Shown: one piece after another, positions 34,241 to 42,995 of the stretch | Layout of the letters: every line of letters starts with the position of its first letter | Position numbering within the stretch: position 1 is the stretch's first letter | Origin: JAVBQL01 sp031549085 | GTDB lineage: Bacteria > Spirochaetota > GWE2-31-10 > MWDO01 | NCBI GenBank assembly: GCA_031549085.1 | Contig: JAVBQL010000012.1 | Location: 1 to 64,000, forward strand | DNA length: 64,000 nucleotides | Direction: 5' to 3' | Made by a program: the position numbers and the translations under genes | The notes under the pieces: generated by a model | The model's input: only the letters and a program-made list of their open reading frames with translations | What the model was told of the DNA's origin: nothing | Database searches by the model: none

Positions 34241-35655
34241 TTCTCTCAGACAAAAAAGTAAAAATTAAAAATTATTCAGATTCTATGGCTAAAAAGCGTG
34301 ATAAATGGATAAGAAGAAATAAATACTATTATAAAGATTTACTAAAATTATTAAAATTTAATGTTAAAGAAAATAGTAGAATTTTAGAAATTGGCTGTGG
34401 AACTGGTTATCTATTAAATTTTCTATCTCCATCATATGGAGTTGGAATAGATATATCAGAAAACATGATCTCTTATGCCAAAAATAATTATCCTAATTTG
34501 AACTTTTTTGAAATGGATGCTGAAAATATAGATATAAATGACAAATTTGATTATATAATTATATCTGATACAATTGGATATTTTGAAGATGTTCAAAAGG
34601 TTTTTCTTGAAATAAAAAAATGTGTTACAAATGATACTAGAATAATTATCACGTATCAAAATATTATGTTGCAACCATTTTTTTCATTAGCAGAATTCTT
34701 ACATTTAAAAATGCCATCAAATAAAATTAATTGGTTGGATCTCAATGATATATCAAATATACTTGAACTTACTGATTTTTCTGTAATAAAAAAGGGAAAA
34801 AGATTTTTATTCCCTTTTTTCTTCCCTATTATCTCTTGGTTATTTAATAAATACCTTGTACACCTTCCAATAATAAATAGCTTGTCGCTCTACTCCTTTA
34901 TAGTAGCTAGAAAGAAAAAAATAGAGCAGGAGGAGTATAGTGTTAGTGTTGTAGTTCCTGCCCGTAACGAAAAGGGGAATATAGAGGAGGCAGTGAAGAG
35001 GATTCCTCAGATGGGAAAAGGTACAGAGATAATATTTGTTGAGGGAAATTCTACCGATGACACATATAATGAAATAGAGAGGGTTTATGAAAAGTATAAA
35101 AATGAATTAGATATAAAATATACAAAGCAAGATGGAAAAGGGAAGGGAGATGCTGTTAGAAAGGGCTTCTCTATTGCAAAAGGCGACATCTTAATGATAT
35201 TAGACGCTGATTTAACTGTAAAACCTGAAGATCTACCAAAGTTTTATGATGCAATTAGCAGTGGAAAGGGCGAATATATAAATGGAACTAGGCTTGTCTA
35301 TCCTTTGGAGAAGGAGTCTATGAGATTTTTAAATATATTAGGTAATAAATTTTTCTCGATGGTTTTTTCATGGCTTTTGGATCAGAGATTGAAAGATACA
35401 CTCTGTGGAACGAAAGTCATTTCAAAAGATAATTGGGAAAGATTGGTAGCGAATAGGCGCTATTTTGGCGATTTTGATCCATTTGGTGATTTCGATTTGA
35501 TATTTGGTTCAGCAAAACTCAACCTCAAAATAGTAGAAGTGCCTATTCGCTACCAAGCAAGAACTTATGGAGAGACAAATATTTCTAGATTTAAACATGG
35601 TTTTCTACTATTAAAAATGGTAATATTTGCTATGAATAAGATTAAATTTATCTAA
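34237..35655 (+). CDS. Fusion of SAM methyltransferase and polyprenol-phosphate GT2 glycosyltransferase
   Basis: A 472-residue two-domain protein. Residues about 45-150 form a class I methyltransferase with motif I ILEIGCGTGYLLNF and the acidic ribose-binding residue in GVGIDIS. Residues about 230-472 form a DPM1/DPG-synthase-like GT2 domain: VSVVVPARNEKGNIEEAV, IIFVEGNSTDDTY, GKGKGDAVRKGF, the DxD-type LMILDADLTVKPEDLP, and a C-terminal RYQARTYGETNISRFKHG. No frameshift is seen at the join (residues about 150-230, hydrophobic stretch FFPIISWLFNKYLV). The GT2 half lacks the C-terminal membrane helices of some homologues. It likely makes a polyprenyl-phosphate sugar. Confidence 0.85.
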   Translation: MILSDKKVKIKNYSDSMAKKRDKWIRRNKYYYKDLLKLLKFNVKENSRILEIGCGTGYLLNFLSPSYGVGIDISENMISYAKNNYPNLNFFEMDAENIDINDKFDYIIISDTIGYFEDVQKVFLEIKKCVTNDTRIIITYQNIMLQPFFSLAEFLHLKMPSNKINWLDLNDISNILELTDFSVIKKGKRFLFPFFFPIISWLFNKYLVHLPIINSLSLYSFIVARKKKIEQEEYSVSVVVPARNEKGNIEEAVKRIPQMGKGTEIIFVEGNSTDDTYNEIERVYEKYKNELDIKYTKQDGKGKGDAVRKGFSIAKGDILMILDADLTVKPEDLPKFYDAISSGKGEYINGTRLVYPLEKESMRFLNILGNKFFSMVFSWLLDQRLKDTLCGTKVISKDNWERLVANRRYFGDFDPFGDFDLIFGSAKLNLKIVEVPIRYQARTYGETNISRFKHGFLLLKMVIFAMNKIKFI

Positions 35656-35672
35656 TTAAAAAGAGTAAATAT

Positions 35673-36410
35673 ATGTCATCTATATTAGAAAATCACAAAA
35701 AAGTCTGGAATTCCAAGAAAATAATTAGAGAAATCTATACTTCCTATTATAAAATGATTTTAAAAGATATTAATGATGAAGCTAAGGTGGTTGAGCTTGG
35801 TGGTGGAACTGGAAATTTTAAAGAGTTTGAGCCAAGAGTAATATCCTCCGATATAGTTGAAGAGGATTGGCTTGATATGTGCTTTGATGCTCACCAGATG
35901 CCATTTAAGGATAGTGAGCTATCTTCTATTGTAATGATTGATGTTTTACACCACTTGTCAAATCCAATTTTATTTTTTAAAGAGTCTGCACGTGTATTAA
36001 AAAATGGTGGTAGGATACTAATTTTAGAGCCCTATCCATCACTCTTTTCAAGTATTGTTTATAAATTATTCCACCCAGAGCCATTTATTTTTGATGTAGA
36101 CTATTTTAAAAAAGGAGATTCCATTGAAACAAAAGATCCATGGGACTCCAATCAAGCTATAAGTTATATTTTGTTTTTTAAAAATAGAAAAAAGTTTCTG
36201 GATTATTTTAAAAATATTGGAATAGACTTCAAATTTGTTAAAATTAAAAGATTAAGCTGTATTTTATATCCGCTCTCTGGTGGCTTTGAAAATAGACAGC
36301 TTATTCCAGATTTTCTAATTCCCTTTTTTAAAGTGATAGAGGTGTTATTTACTCCACTAAGAGCTCTATTTGCCTTTAGAGATTATGTTGTTATTGAAAT
36401 AGATAAATAA
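35673..36410 (+). CDS. Class I SAM-dependent methyltransferase
   Basis: A 245-residue methyltransferase with motif I VVELGGGTGNFKEF, SSDIVEEDWLDMCFDAHQMPF for the cofactor and post-I region, and VLHHLSNPILFFKESARVLKNGGRILILEP as the methyltransferase-11 type motif block. The C-terminal third is basic and hydrophobic. It lies 17 bases after the fusion gene in the same operon, so a sugar or polyprenyl-glycan target is plausible but not shown. Confidence 0.85.
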   Translation: MSSILENHKKVWNSKKIIREIYTSYYKMILKDINDEAKVVELGGGTGNFKEFEPRVISSDIVEEDWLDMCFDAHQMPFKDSELSSIVMIDVLHHLSNPILFFKESARVLKNGGRILILEPYPSLFSSIVYKLFHPEPFIFDVDYFKKGDSIETKDPWDSNQAISYILFFKNRKKFLDYFKNIGIDFKFVKIKRLSCILYPLSGGFENRQLIPDFLIPFFKVIEVLFTPLRALFAFRDYVVIEIDK

Positions 36411-36473
36411 TTTTATTTGACCTCTATTTATATTTCTTTTGTTTTTTTTATTATCCTTTTATAAATTACATTT

Positions 36474-36578
36474 ATGGCCTACTTTTACTATACCAATAAA
36501 GTTTGTAATGCTGGTTTGTCAATATTACTTTCAGCAATTATTTTAACTTTATTTTTTGGTAATTGTTTCTCATTTTAA
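36474..36578 (+). CDS. Possible 34-residue hydrophobic peptide or lipoprotein-leader remnant
   Basis: A short reading frame in the 236-base spacer before the DUF6414-like gene encodes about ten polar residues followed by SILLSAIILTLFFGNCFSF and a stop. It resembles a signal peptide or single membrane helix ending near a cysteine. No binding site precedes the ATG, so it may be chance or the remains of a lipoprotein gene. Confidence 0.2.
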   Translation: MAYFYYTNKVCNAGLSILLSAIILTLFFGNCFSF

Positions 36579-36646
36579 TGTTATAATAATATATATTGTA
36601 GTATTATAAAAAATATATCTTTAGTTTTTAATTATAGGAGACTTGT

Positions 36647-37552
36647 ATGAGTAATAAAAACTTAATAATACCTATTTATTTAAATCAAAAAATTGTATTT
36701 GATTTTATAGCAATAATAGAAGGCGGTATTGCTCAAATTCAAACAATACAAAAAAATGAAAAACATTCATCAGATTCTCATTCAGGAATTGAAGGTGAAA
36801 TTGGAACAAGTAATGTTTTGTCATTTTTAAAAATTAATTTAAAATCAATACTATCAAGAAAAGACTATAATGAAAATGGAAAAGATATAACAGAGGAAAG
36901 AGTTCATACTCCAACATCTTTATTCTCAAAATTATTAGATTATTTATATGATAATCAATTAATTAGTGAAATAAATAAAGATGATGATTTAAATGATAAT
37001 ATTGTTGGAAATTTTGTTCATTATATTGGGACATTAGAAAAGAATCCAATAATACATTACATGGAGTCATTTGAGAAAATTGTTAATATTTATAATATAT
37101 TTGAACCTAATAATCAAAATCAAGGAAATAAAAAATATAATAATAAAAAAGAAGACCCCAACAAAATGGTAATTGATCAAATAAAATCATTATCAGAATC
37201 GTTAAAATCTGGCAATATTATAGATATTATTTGCAAGTTAAATAACACAGGTATTGAAACTGTGTTGCAAACAAATATTGACTATTTTAATAGCAGAAGT
37301 ATGAATGAACTTATAGATGGAAAATTTAATATTATTGGAAAAGTGATCAAAGTAACTAATAGTTTAGATGGGGATAGAATAAATTTATTGAGAAATACAA
37401 GTTTGAGTATAGTAAATAGATCATTAGTAGATGTATTCTCTTCGCAGTTTAATACAGAAGAAATTAATGAATCAGGAATTATTCTCCCAAAATTAAAAAC
37501 AGAAATAGAAGGAAAGAGTATGCTAATAATACCAATGGCAATATATATATAA
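36647..37552 (+). CDS. DUF6414-like protein of unknown function
   Basis: A 301-residue soluble protein with no signal peptide or membrane segment. The start LIIPIYLNQKIVFDFIAIIEGGIAQIQ and the general length match my recollection of DUF6414 proteins; no catalytic motif is visible. It is unusually rich in Asn, Ile and Lys, with a low-complexity stretch near residue 160 (PNNQNQGNKKYNNKK). TATAGGAG lies before the ATG. It stands alone between the glycan cluster and a convergent gene ending seven bases away. The odd composition and isolation suggest an accessory gene. Confidence 0.5.
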   Translation: MSNKNLIIPIYLNQKIVFDFIAIIEGGIAQIQTIQKNEKHSSDSHSGIEGEIGTSNVLSFLKINLKSILSRKDYNENGKDITEERVHTPTSLFSKLLDYLYDNQLISEINKDDDLNDNIVGNFVHYIGTLEKNPIIHYMESFEKIVNIYNIFEPNNQNQGNKKYNNKKEDPNKMVIDQIKSLSESLKSGNIIDIICKLNNTGIETVLQTNIDYFNSRSMNELIDGKFNIIGKVIKVTNSLDGDRINLLRNTSLSIVNRSLVDVFSSQFNTEEINESGIILPKLKTEIEGKSMLIIPMAIYI

Positions 37553-37558
37553 AATAAC

Positions 37559-38107
37559 TCAAGTATTTAACTTTCTAACAATCTCCTCTATCTGCACCTC
37601 TTTTGTTTTTTTGATTATTTTTTCATATATCTGCTTTATAATCTCTCTCTTTTTTGCATCATCTTGAAAGTAGAGGCTATACATACTTGATACTCTCTCA
37701 AGTATCTTGTTTTCTAGATCACTATTGGTAATTATCTCCTCCATCTTCTCTAGTTCATTTGAGAGTTTCAATTCGTTAAATGTTTGATAATCTCTCTTTA
37801 ATTTCACTTTGCCAACTTTTTTTCCAAGATTAACTCTCTTGTTTATAAGTCTTATTATCTTTTTATTTAGTCTTTTTGTTGTTTTGAGAAATGAGTCCTC
37901 TCCACTTTCACATAGGGGAGTAATTAACAAATCTATATACTCTTTAAACTCAATATTATCAAGACTATCTCTCTTTAATAACCTTAAAGAGAGATAGTTA
38001 GAGTCAAAGTTTGAGAGGTTCTGTTTGTATAGAGATCTTTTGTATAGCAGTTTAATAATTGGCTCCTCAAAAGACTCAATCTTTTTTCTTAATCTATATA
38101 GTTCCAT
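37559..38107 (-). CDS. Chorismate-mutase-like (AroQ) helical protein, possibly with two repeats
   Basis: A 182-residue, all-helical, Lys-rich protein. Two segments resemble the first helix of AroQ mutases: LRKKIESFEEPIIKLLYKRSLYKQ (residues 5-28, split by charge) and LNKKIIRLINKRVNLGKKVG about residues 79-98. The basic residues that bind chorismate are partly present, but the D-x-x-RE element of the third helix is not clear, so activity is doubtful. ATG 38107 follows AGGAAG; an in-frame GTG at 38125 is less likely. It is followed within seven bases by the convergent DUF6414-like gene. Confidence 0.5.
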   Translation of the reverse strand: MELYRLRKKIESFEEPIIKLLYKRSLYKQNLSNFDSNYLSLRLLKRDSLDNIEFKEYIDLLITPLCESGEDSFLKTTKRLNKKIIRLINKRVNLGKKVGKVKLKRDYQTFNELKLSNELEKMEEIITNSDLENKILERVSSMYSLYFQDDAKKREIIKQIYEKIIKKTKEVQIEEIVRKLNT

Positions 38108-38116
38108 TTTTTTCTT

Positions 38117-38168
38117 CCTATGCACTTTTTAATATATATTCTATTCAAAAGATATACTCCCTCTCTAA
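38117..38168 (+). repeat. Dispersed intergenic repeat, copy E (diverged)
   Basis: CTTTTTAATATATATTCTAT followed by TCAAAAGATAT matches copy B at 27083 over its central part (CATATATTCTATGC, AAAAGATAT). It lies between two minus-strand genes, in the same orientation as the other copies. Confidence 0.45.
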
Positions 38169-38189
38169 TTTTGTAGGAATAAAGAAAAA

Positions 38190-40100
38190 TTATTGTCTAA
38201 CTAATATCATAGAGTCATATTTTTTTAGTTGTATTTTTAGTACATAGTTTTCAACTTTATATGATTTACCATCATATATATTAACAAATGTACCACTCTT
38301 TATTCCAAGTGGAGTAAGTAACATACTCATATATTTCATTTTATCAGAGTTGCTTGCTGCTGTTATAATAACTTCATCTTCTAAAAACCTAGCAAATGCA
38401 AACATCTTTTTTGAAGTAAAGATATTAATATATGAGCCATAAACCAATGCTTTGTTCTCTTTTCTAAAGGCAATTAGCTCCTTATAGAGTTTTAATATCT
38501 TCTCATCCTGTTTTTTTTCATCCCAAATCATAGGTCGCCTGCAGTCAGGGTCTCCCTCTCCCTCCATTCCAACCTCATCTCCATAGTAGATCGCTGGTAT
38601 TCCAATGTATGTGAATAGAATAGAGAGAGCAATTTTAAACTTATTAAAATCTTTACCTATTTGTGTGTAGAATCTTGGGACATCATGAGAGTCCAAGAGA
38701 TTGTACATTCTAATTTGATTTTGAAAATTCAGTGAGTTTCTTATATTATCAAGCTGCTTCAGCATCTCTCTTGCAGAGAGCTTAAGTTCAAAACGGCCAT
38801 CCTCCCTTGGAACAGTCAAAAAATAGGATATTTTTGTAAGCCACTTTATAATTGGAGTCATAAAACCACGATAGTTCATCGTTGCTTCATATTTATCATA
38901 ACTTACAAGCTCTTCAGGGTCATAAAAGGATTCTCCAACAATATAGGCATCCTTGTTCTCCTCTTTTATTGCCTTATGAAGTGCCTTGTTAAACTCCTCA
39001 TCTACTTTGTTTAATGGGAACTTACCAAGAATTGAGGCAGTATCAAGTCTCCAACCATCAATTGAAAATGGTTTTTTAAGCCACTTTTTTACAGCAGAAT
39101 CTTTATCTGTAAGCAATTTACCTATAACTTGTTTATTAGCTAAGTTTAATTGTGGAAGAATGCGGGAACCCATCCAACTCTCAAACTTATATGGATGCTC
39201 ATAAAAGTAGTAAAAATCTATATATGGCGAAGTTTTTGAAGCAAAAGCACCTTTAGGCTCAGCCTCTCCAAGGTGATCAAACCAAAGATGAAAAATACCA
39301 GTATGATTCAATACCCCATCAAAAATGACTTTTATACCATTATTATGGAGCGCTTTTATCATTGCTGCAAGCTCCTCCTCTGTGCCCAAGAGCGGGTCTG
39401 GAGTCAAATAATCCTCAACATCATAACGATGGTTTGAGCGAGCTTTTGTAATTGGATTAAGGTAGATAGCAGTGATACCAAGCTCCTTTAAATATGGAAT
39501 TTTCTCTCTAATTCCATTAAAATTACCACCATAATATTGTATTGTATATTCACTATCACTAACACGTGTATGCTTTATTATTGGATCATTCCACTTTGAA
39601 AGAACCCTCTTTCCCTCCCTTACACTCTTATCTTCCAAAAAAATCTTAACTTCTCTATCATCAAGTTTATTATCGCCAACACGATTAAATCTATCTGGAA
39701 ATATTTGGTAAAATATAGCTTCAGGAGACCAGCTTGAATAGTCACCATCTGTAACTATTTTAAAAGCAAAAAAGTTTGCTCTATCTTGCCTTGAGAGTCC
39801 AAATTGATCGTAGTAGTAGCCCTTACCATCAATCATAATAAGAAATTTGTATATTAACTTTTTTACCTCAATTTTGTACTCTATGGAATAGTAGGCAAAG
39901 AAGTTATCTTCTTTTGTTTTTGACATTTTATGATAATATATTTCGCCTTTCGGATTTGCTTCGAAAAATGCCTTTTCAACTTTAGCGTTTTTACAGATTC
40001 TAAATGAGAATGTTACTTTTTCATTTAGTGTTGGTTTTGGATTTGAAACAAAATTAGATGAACCATCAGAAAATATAGTCTCTTGCCAAATTATATTCAT
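38190..40100 (-). CDS. GH13 alpha-amylase-family enzyme (neopullulanase/cyclomaltodextrinase type)
   Basis: A 636-residue glycoside hydrolase with no signal peptide, so cytoplasmic. An N-terminal beta domain (residues about 1-110) precedes the catalytic barrel: AIFYQIFPDRF, region I GVLNHTG, region II GWRLDTASIL (nucleophile Asp), region III VGESFYD (acid/base Glu) and region IV LLDSHDVPRF, then YYGDEVGMEGEGDPDCRRPM. It probably cleaves maltodextrins or stored glucan. ATG 40100 follows TGGAGAAAAAGTC; a GTG at 40118 overlaps that site and is rejected. Confidence 0.9.
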   Translation of the reverse strand: MNIIWQETIFSDGSSNFVSNPKPTLNEKVTFSFRICKNAKVEKAFFEANPKGEIYYHKMSKTKEDNFFAYYSIEYKIEVKKLIYKFLIMIDGKGYYYDQFGLSRQDRANFFAFKIVTDGDYSSWSPEAIFYQIFPDRFNRVGDNKLDDREVKIFLEDKSVREGKRVLSKWNDPIIKHTRVSDSEYTIQYYGGNFNGIREKIPYLKELGITAIYLNPITKARSNHRYDVEDYLTPDPLLGTEEELAAMIKALHNNGIKVIFDGVLNHTGIFHLWFDHLGEAEPKGAFASKTSPYIDFYYFYEHPYKFESWMGSRILPQLNLANKQVIGKLLTDKDSAVKKWLKKPFSIDGWRLDTASILGKFPLNKVDEEFNKALHKAIKEENKDAYIVGESFYDPEELVSYDKYEATMNYRGFMTPIIKWLTKISYFLTVPREDGRFELKLSAREMLKQLDNIRNSLNFQNQIRMYNLLDSHDVPRFYTQIGKDFNKFKIALSILFTYIGIPAIYYGDEVGMEGEGDPDCRRPMIWDEKKQDEKILKLYKELIAFRKENKALVYGSYINIFTSKKMFAFARFLEDEVIITAASNSDKMKYMSMLLTPLGIKSGTFVNIYDGKSYKVENYVLKIQLKKYDSMILVRQ

Positions 40101-40274
40101 GACTTTTTCTCCAGACACAAAAATAGTTTTCCAAATTGGACTACCAAAATTATAATAGAAATAGATAGTTATTTCAACTATTATTTTTGTTTTTTCGTAA
40201 AAAAATAAAAAAAACTATTTAAAAATAGTGTAATAATTATATAAAAAACTTTACTTAAAATTAAAAAGCTGTTA

Positions 40275-40303
40275 TTGTCAATAAATATTTGTTTGAATAT
40301 CTT
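40275..40303 (+). promoter_or_regulatory. Possible promoter for the CTG-start gene
   Basis: TTGTCA (40275-40280) and TATCTT (40298-40303) are 17 bases apart, about 44 bases before the proposed start at 40347. The match is moderate. Confidence 0.35.
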
Positions 40304-40346
40304 AACTTTTAATTTTGTATTACCCTAATTATAAAGGAATAATAAG

Positions 40347-40904
40347 CTGAAAAAGTTCATTTTTTTAATTATTTTTGTTTTTACGATGTTTTCTGCTCTC
40401 TATTCGAATGATATTTCAGAGGGTAAATATAAAATCAATACCAAATCATTTAAAATGAAATTCATAAGCGATGAAAAAAAGGGATTTTTAAGTGACTTCG
40501 CTAAGAAAGAGGATAATCGAACAGATAGTGAGAAGATAACTGATTGGAAAAAGGCAGCGAAATTTTTCTCAATCCTTGCTATTCACTACTCTATTTTTAT
40601 TGGCGTTGGAGTAGCTATTGCTGTCTCTGGAGCTGTAGTTTGGTGGTGGGCCTCTGCTGATGGGCAATATAACCTTTTTGACTTGAAGTTTAATGATCCA
40701 GGTTATCAGCTTCTCCTATTTGGGCATGTTATGGTTGCTTTTGGAGCTAGCTTTGCCCTTAAAGGTATAATTGGTGCCATAATTTTCTGGTATTTTGCAA
40801 ATAAATACAAAAAAAAGTTGAAAAATATCTCAAATAGTATATCTATCTATAGTGATGTTAGAGCTAAAGATACAATGGCTTTTGGAGTCAGAATAGAGTT
40901 TTAG
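40347..40904 (+). CDS. Exported two-helix membrane protein of unknown function with a CTG start
   Basis: Taken from CTG 40347, the protein (185 residues) opens with a textbook signal peptide, KKFIFLIIFVFTMFSALYS, then a charged region and two membrane helices (SIFIGVGVAIAVSGAVVWWW, split near GVG; HVMVAFGASFALKGIIGAII) and a short basic tail. AAAGGA lies eight bases before the CTG. The first in-frame ATG, 40386, falls inside the hydrophobic leader and has no binding site; no in-frame ATG, GTG or TTG exists at the leader start. The family is not recognised. Copy D of the dispersed repeat follows the stop. Confidence 0.65.
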   Translation: MKKFIFLIIFVFTMFSALYSNDISEGKYKINTKSFKMKFISDEKKGFLSDFAKKEDNRTDSEKITDWKKAAKFFSILAIHYSIFIGVGVAIAVSGAVVWWWASADGQYNLFDLKFNDPGYQLLLFGHVMVAFGASFALKGIIGAIIFWYFANKYKKKLKNISNSISIYSDVRAKDTMAFGVRIEF

Positions 40905-40911
40905 CTTTTTT

Positions 40912-40966
40912 GACTCACCACGTTTTTTTGACAAATATTTTATCTAAAAAAATAGTGACTTTCTAA
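40912..40966 (+). repeat. Dispersed intergenic repeat, copy D
   Basis: CACCACGT, TTGACAAATAT and CTTTCTAA align in order and spacing with copy C at 42791 (about 80% by eye over 55 bases). It lies between the CTG-start gene and argS. Confidence 0.65.
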
Positions 40967-41050
40967 TTTTATTATGGAGTAAATTTTAGAAATAATTTTA
41001 TAAAAAGTTCATTGAGTTCACATTAATTTAATGTTTATAGGAATAGATAT

Positions 41051-42775
41051 ATGAGTAAACGAGATGAGATAGTATCAAATATAAAAGGTTTAATTAGCAA
41101 GTCTTTAAATAATATAGCTAAAAATGAGTATGAAGTCGTTGTTGAGGTTCCGCCAAACCCAGATATGGGAGATTTGGCTATTCCACTCTTTAGCTATACA
41201 AATATATTAAAGATGAAGCCCTTTGAAATTGCTAACATAATCAAAAATGATATAGAGAAAGATCCTACTATTTATGAGAGCGTTGTAAAGGGACCATACC
41301 TAAACATATTTCTTGATAGAAATAGTATCTTTGATTCTATTGTTGAAGATATTCTATCCAAAGGGGATAACTTTGCTAAACAAAAGACAAACAATATAAA
41401 GGTTGTGTTGGAGTTTAGTAGCCCAAATACTAATAAACCTCTCCACTTGGGACACTGTCGCAACAATGTGCTTGGTGCTTTTATATCTAATATCTATAGA
41501 TTTTGCGGCTATACTCTAACAAGCATAAACTTGATAAATGATCGCGGTATACATATTTGTAAATCTATGCTTGCATATAAACTCTTTGGAAATGGAGCTA
41601 CACCTGAAAGCGAACATAAAAAATCTGACCACTTGGTTGGGGACTTCTATGTGAAGTATGCCATAGAGGAGAAAAACAACCCTGACCTCGAAAAGCAAGC
41701 AAAGGGTATGCTTGTAGATTGGGAGAATAATGATAGTGACACAATAGAGTTATGGAAAAAAATGAATGGTTGGGCAATTTCTGGAATGAAAGAGACCTAC
41801 AAAAGAATGGGGATAGAGTTTGATAGTTTTGAATATGAGAGCAATAACTACCTATTAGGTAAAGATATAGTTCTTGATGGTCTTAGTAGGGGACTCTTCT
41901 TTAGAGAGGCTGACAATAGTGTCTGGGTGGATAATAGTGATGTTGGGCTTGATAAGAAGGCACTTCTTCGCTCTGATGGAACAAGTATCTATATCACTCA
42001 AGATTTGGGAACTGCAAAAAAGAGGCATGATGTTTATAACGCGAGCAGATTTATATATGTTGTTGGATCTGAACAAAATTACCACTTTGATACTCTTTTT
42101 GCCACTCTTAAAAAGCTTGGCTACTCATGGGCTGATAGCTGTTTTCATCTATCTTATGGTATGGTTAATCTGCCTGAAGGAAAAATGAAGAGCAGAGAGG
42201 GGAAGGTTATTGATGCTGATAACCTAATGGATCTACTGTTTGGTTTAGCAAAGAGTGAGATTGATGAACGCAATAAGGATATAAGTGAAGATGAAAAGAA
42301 TTATATAGCTGAAAAGGTCGCTTTAAGTGCATTGAAGTTCTATCTTCTCAATTTCTCTACATCAAAAGATATTATGTTTATACCTGAAAAATCAATTAGC
42401 TTTGATGGAAACACAGGGCCATACATACAATATACAACCTCTCGTATTAATTCTCTAATTACTAAATATGGTAGCAATAGTTTAAAATTTGACTCTTCAG
42501 ATTATAAGTTTAATCAGGATGAGTGGAATGTTATATATCAGCTTCTAAATTTTGAAGATGTTGTTTTAAAATCATGCGATAATTTATCATCAGTGGAGCT
42601 AACAACATATATATATGAACTATCAAAAAGATTTAATAAATTTTACCATGATAATCCAATTCTTTCTGAATCTGAAAATATCAAAAACGTAAGGCTAAAT
42701 ATCTCAATTGCAACTTTGCAAGTATTAAAAATTGGTTTAAGGCTGCTTGGAATAGAGCCTCTTGATAGAATGTAA
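41051..42775 (+). CDS. argS: Arginyl-tRNA synthetase
   Basis: A 574-residue class I synthetase charging tRNA-Arg. An ArgRS-specific N-terminal domain (residues 1-85, NPDMGDLAIPLFSY) precedes the HIGH-type motif in NTNKPLHLGHCRNNVLG. YVVGSEQNYHFDTLFATL and GKMKSREGKVIDADNL follow, and the C-terminal anticodon-binding DALR domain ends the protein (NTGPYIQYTTSRINSL through VLKIGLRLLGIEPLDRM). AGGAAT precedes the ATG. Confidence 0.96.
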   Translation: MSKRDEIVSNIKGLISKSLNNIAKNEYEVVVEVPPNPDMGDLAIPLFSYTNILKMKPFEIANIIKNDIEKDPTIYESVVKGPYLNIFLDRNSIFDSIVEDILSKGDNFAKQKTNNIKVVLEFSSPNTNKPLHLGHCRNNVLGAFISNIYRFCGYTLTSINLINDRGIHICKSMLAYKLFGNGATPESEHKKSDHLVGDFYVKYAIEEKNNPDLEKQAKGMLVDWENNDSDTIELWKKMNGWAISGMKETYKRMGIEFDSFEYESNNYLLGKDIVLDGLSRGLFFREADNSVWVDNSDVGLDKKALLRSDGTSIYITQDLGTAKKRHDVYNASRFIYVVGSEQNYHFDTLFATLKKLGYSWADSCFHLSYGMVNLPEGKMKSREGKVIDADNLMDLLFGLAKSEIDERNKDISEDEKNYIAEKVALSALKFYLLNFSTSKDIMFIPEKSISFDGNTGPYIQYTTSRINSLITKYGSNSLKFDSSDYKFNQDEWNVIYQLLNFEDVVLKSCDNLSSVELTTYIYELSKRFNKFYHDNPILSESENIKNVRLNISIATLQVLKIGLRLLGIEPLDRM

Positions 42776-42790
42776 TTTTTTTCTTTTTTT

Positions 42791-42846
42791 ACTAGCCACG
42801 TCCTTTTTGACAAATATCTTCTTTAAAAGAAATATTATCTTTCTAA
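42791..42846 (+). repeat. Dispersed intergenic repeat, copy C
   Basis: The clearest copy: ACTAGCCACGTCCTTTTTGA then CAAATATCTTC, an imperfect hairpin (AATATcTTCTTT/AAAGAAaATATT-like) and ATTATCTTTCTAA. It lies 15 bases after the argS stop. Confidence 0.7.
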
Positions 42847-42916
42847 GCTTGATGTGAAAAAAATAGAAAGGAAAAAATGTTCATAAACCATCTAATAGAT
42901 AAGTTTGATAAAAAGA

Positions 42917-42966
42917 CACCATATAAGCAACAATAACAGTTGGTCGAGCTATTTACTTATATGGTG
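42917..42966 (-). terminator. Large-loop terminator-like hairpin after the DUF1254 gene
   Basis: CACCATATAAG (42917-42927) and CTTATATGGTG (42956-42966) form a perfect 11-bp stem with a 28-base loop containing a small CAAC/GTTG inner pairing. On the minus strand the stem is followed by TCTTTTTATC, so it can terminate the DUF1254 transcript. The loop is unusually long. Confidence 0.5.
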
Positions 42967-42995
42967 CATACACTTTATTTAAGAAAACTTAAATA

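Noticed and set aside
42877..42936. A 19-residue open frame with an AAAGGA site just before the hairpin at 42917
   Set aside because: It is very short, overlaps the terminator stem and is not coupled to any gene.
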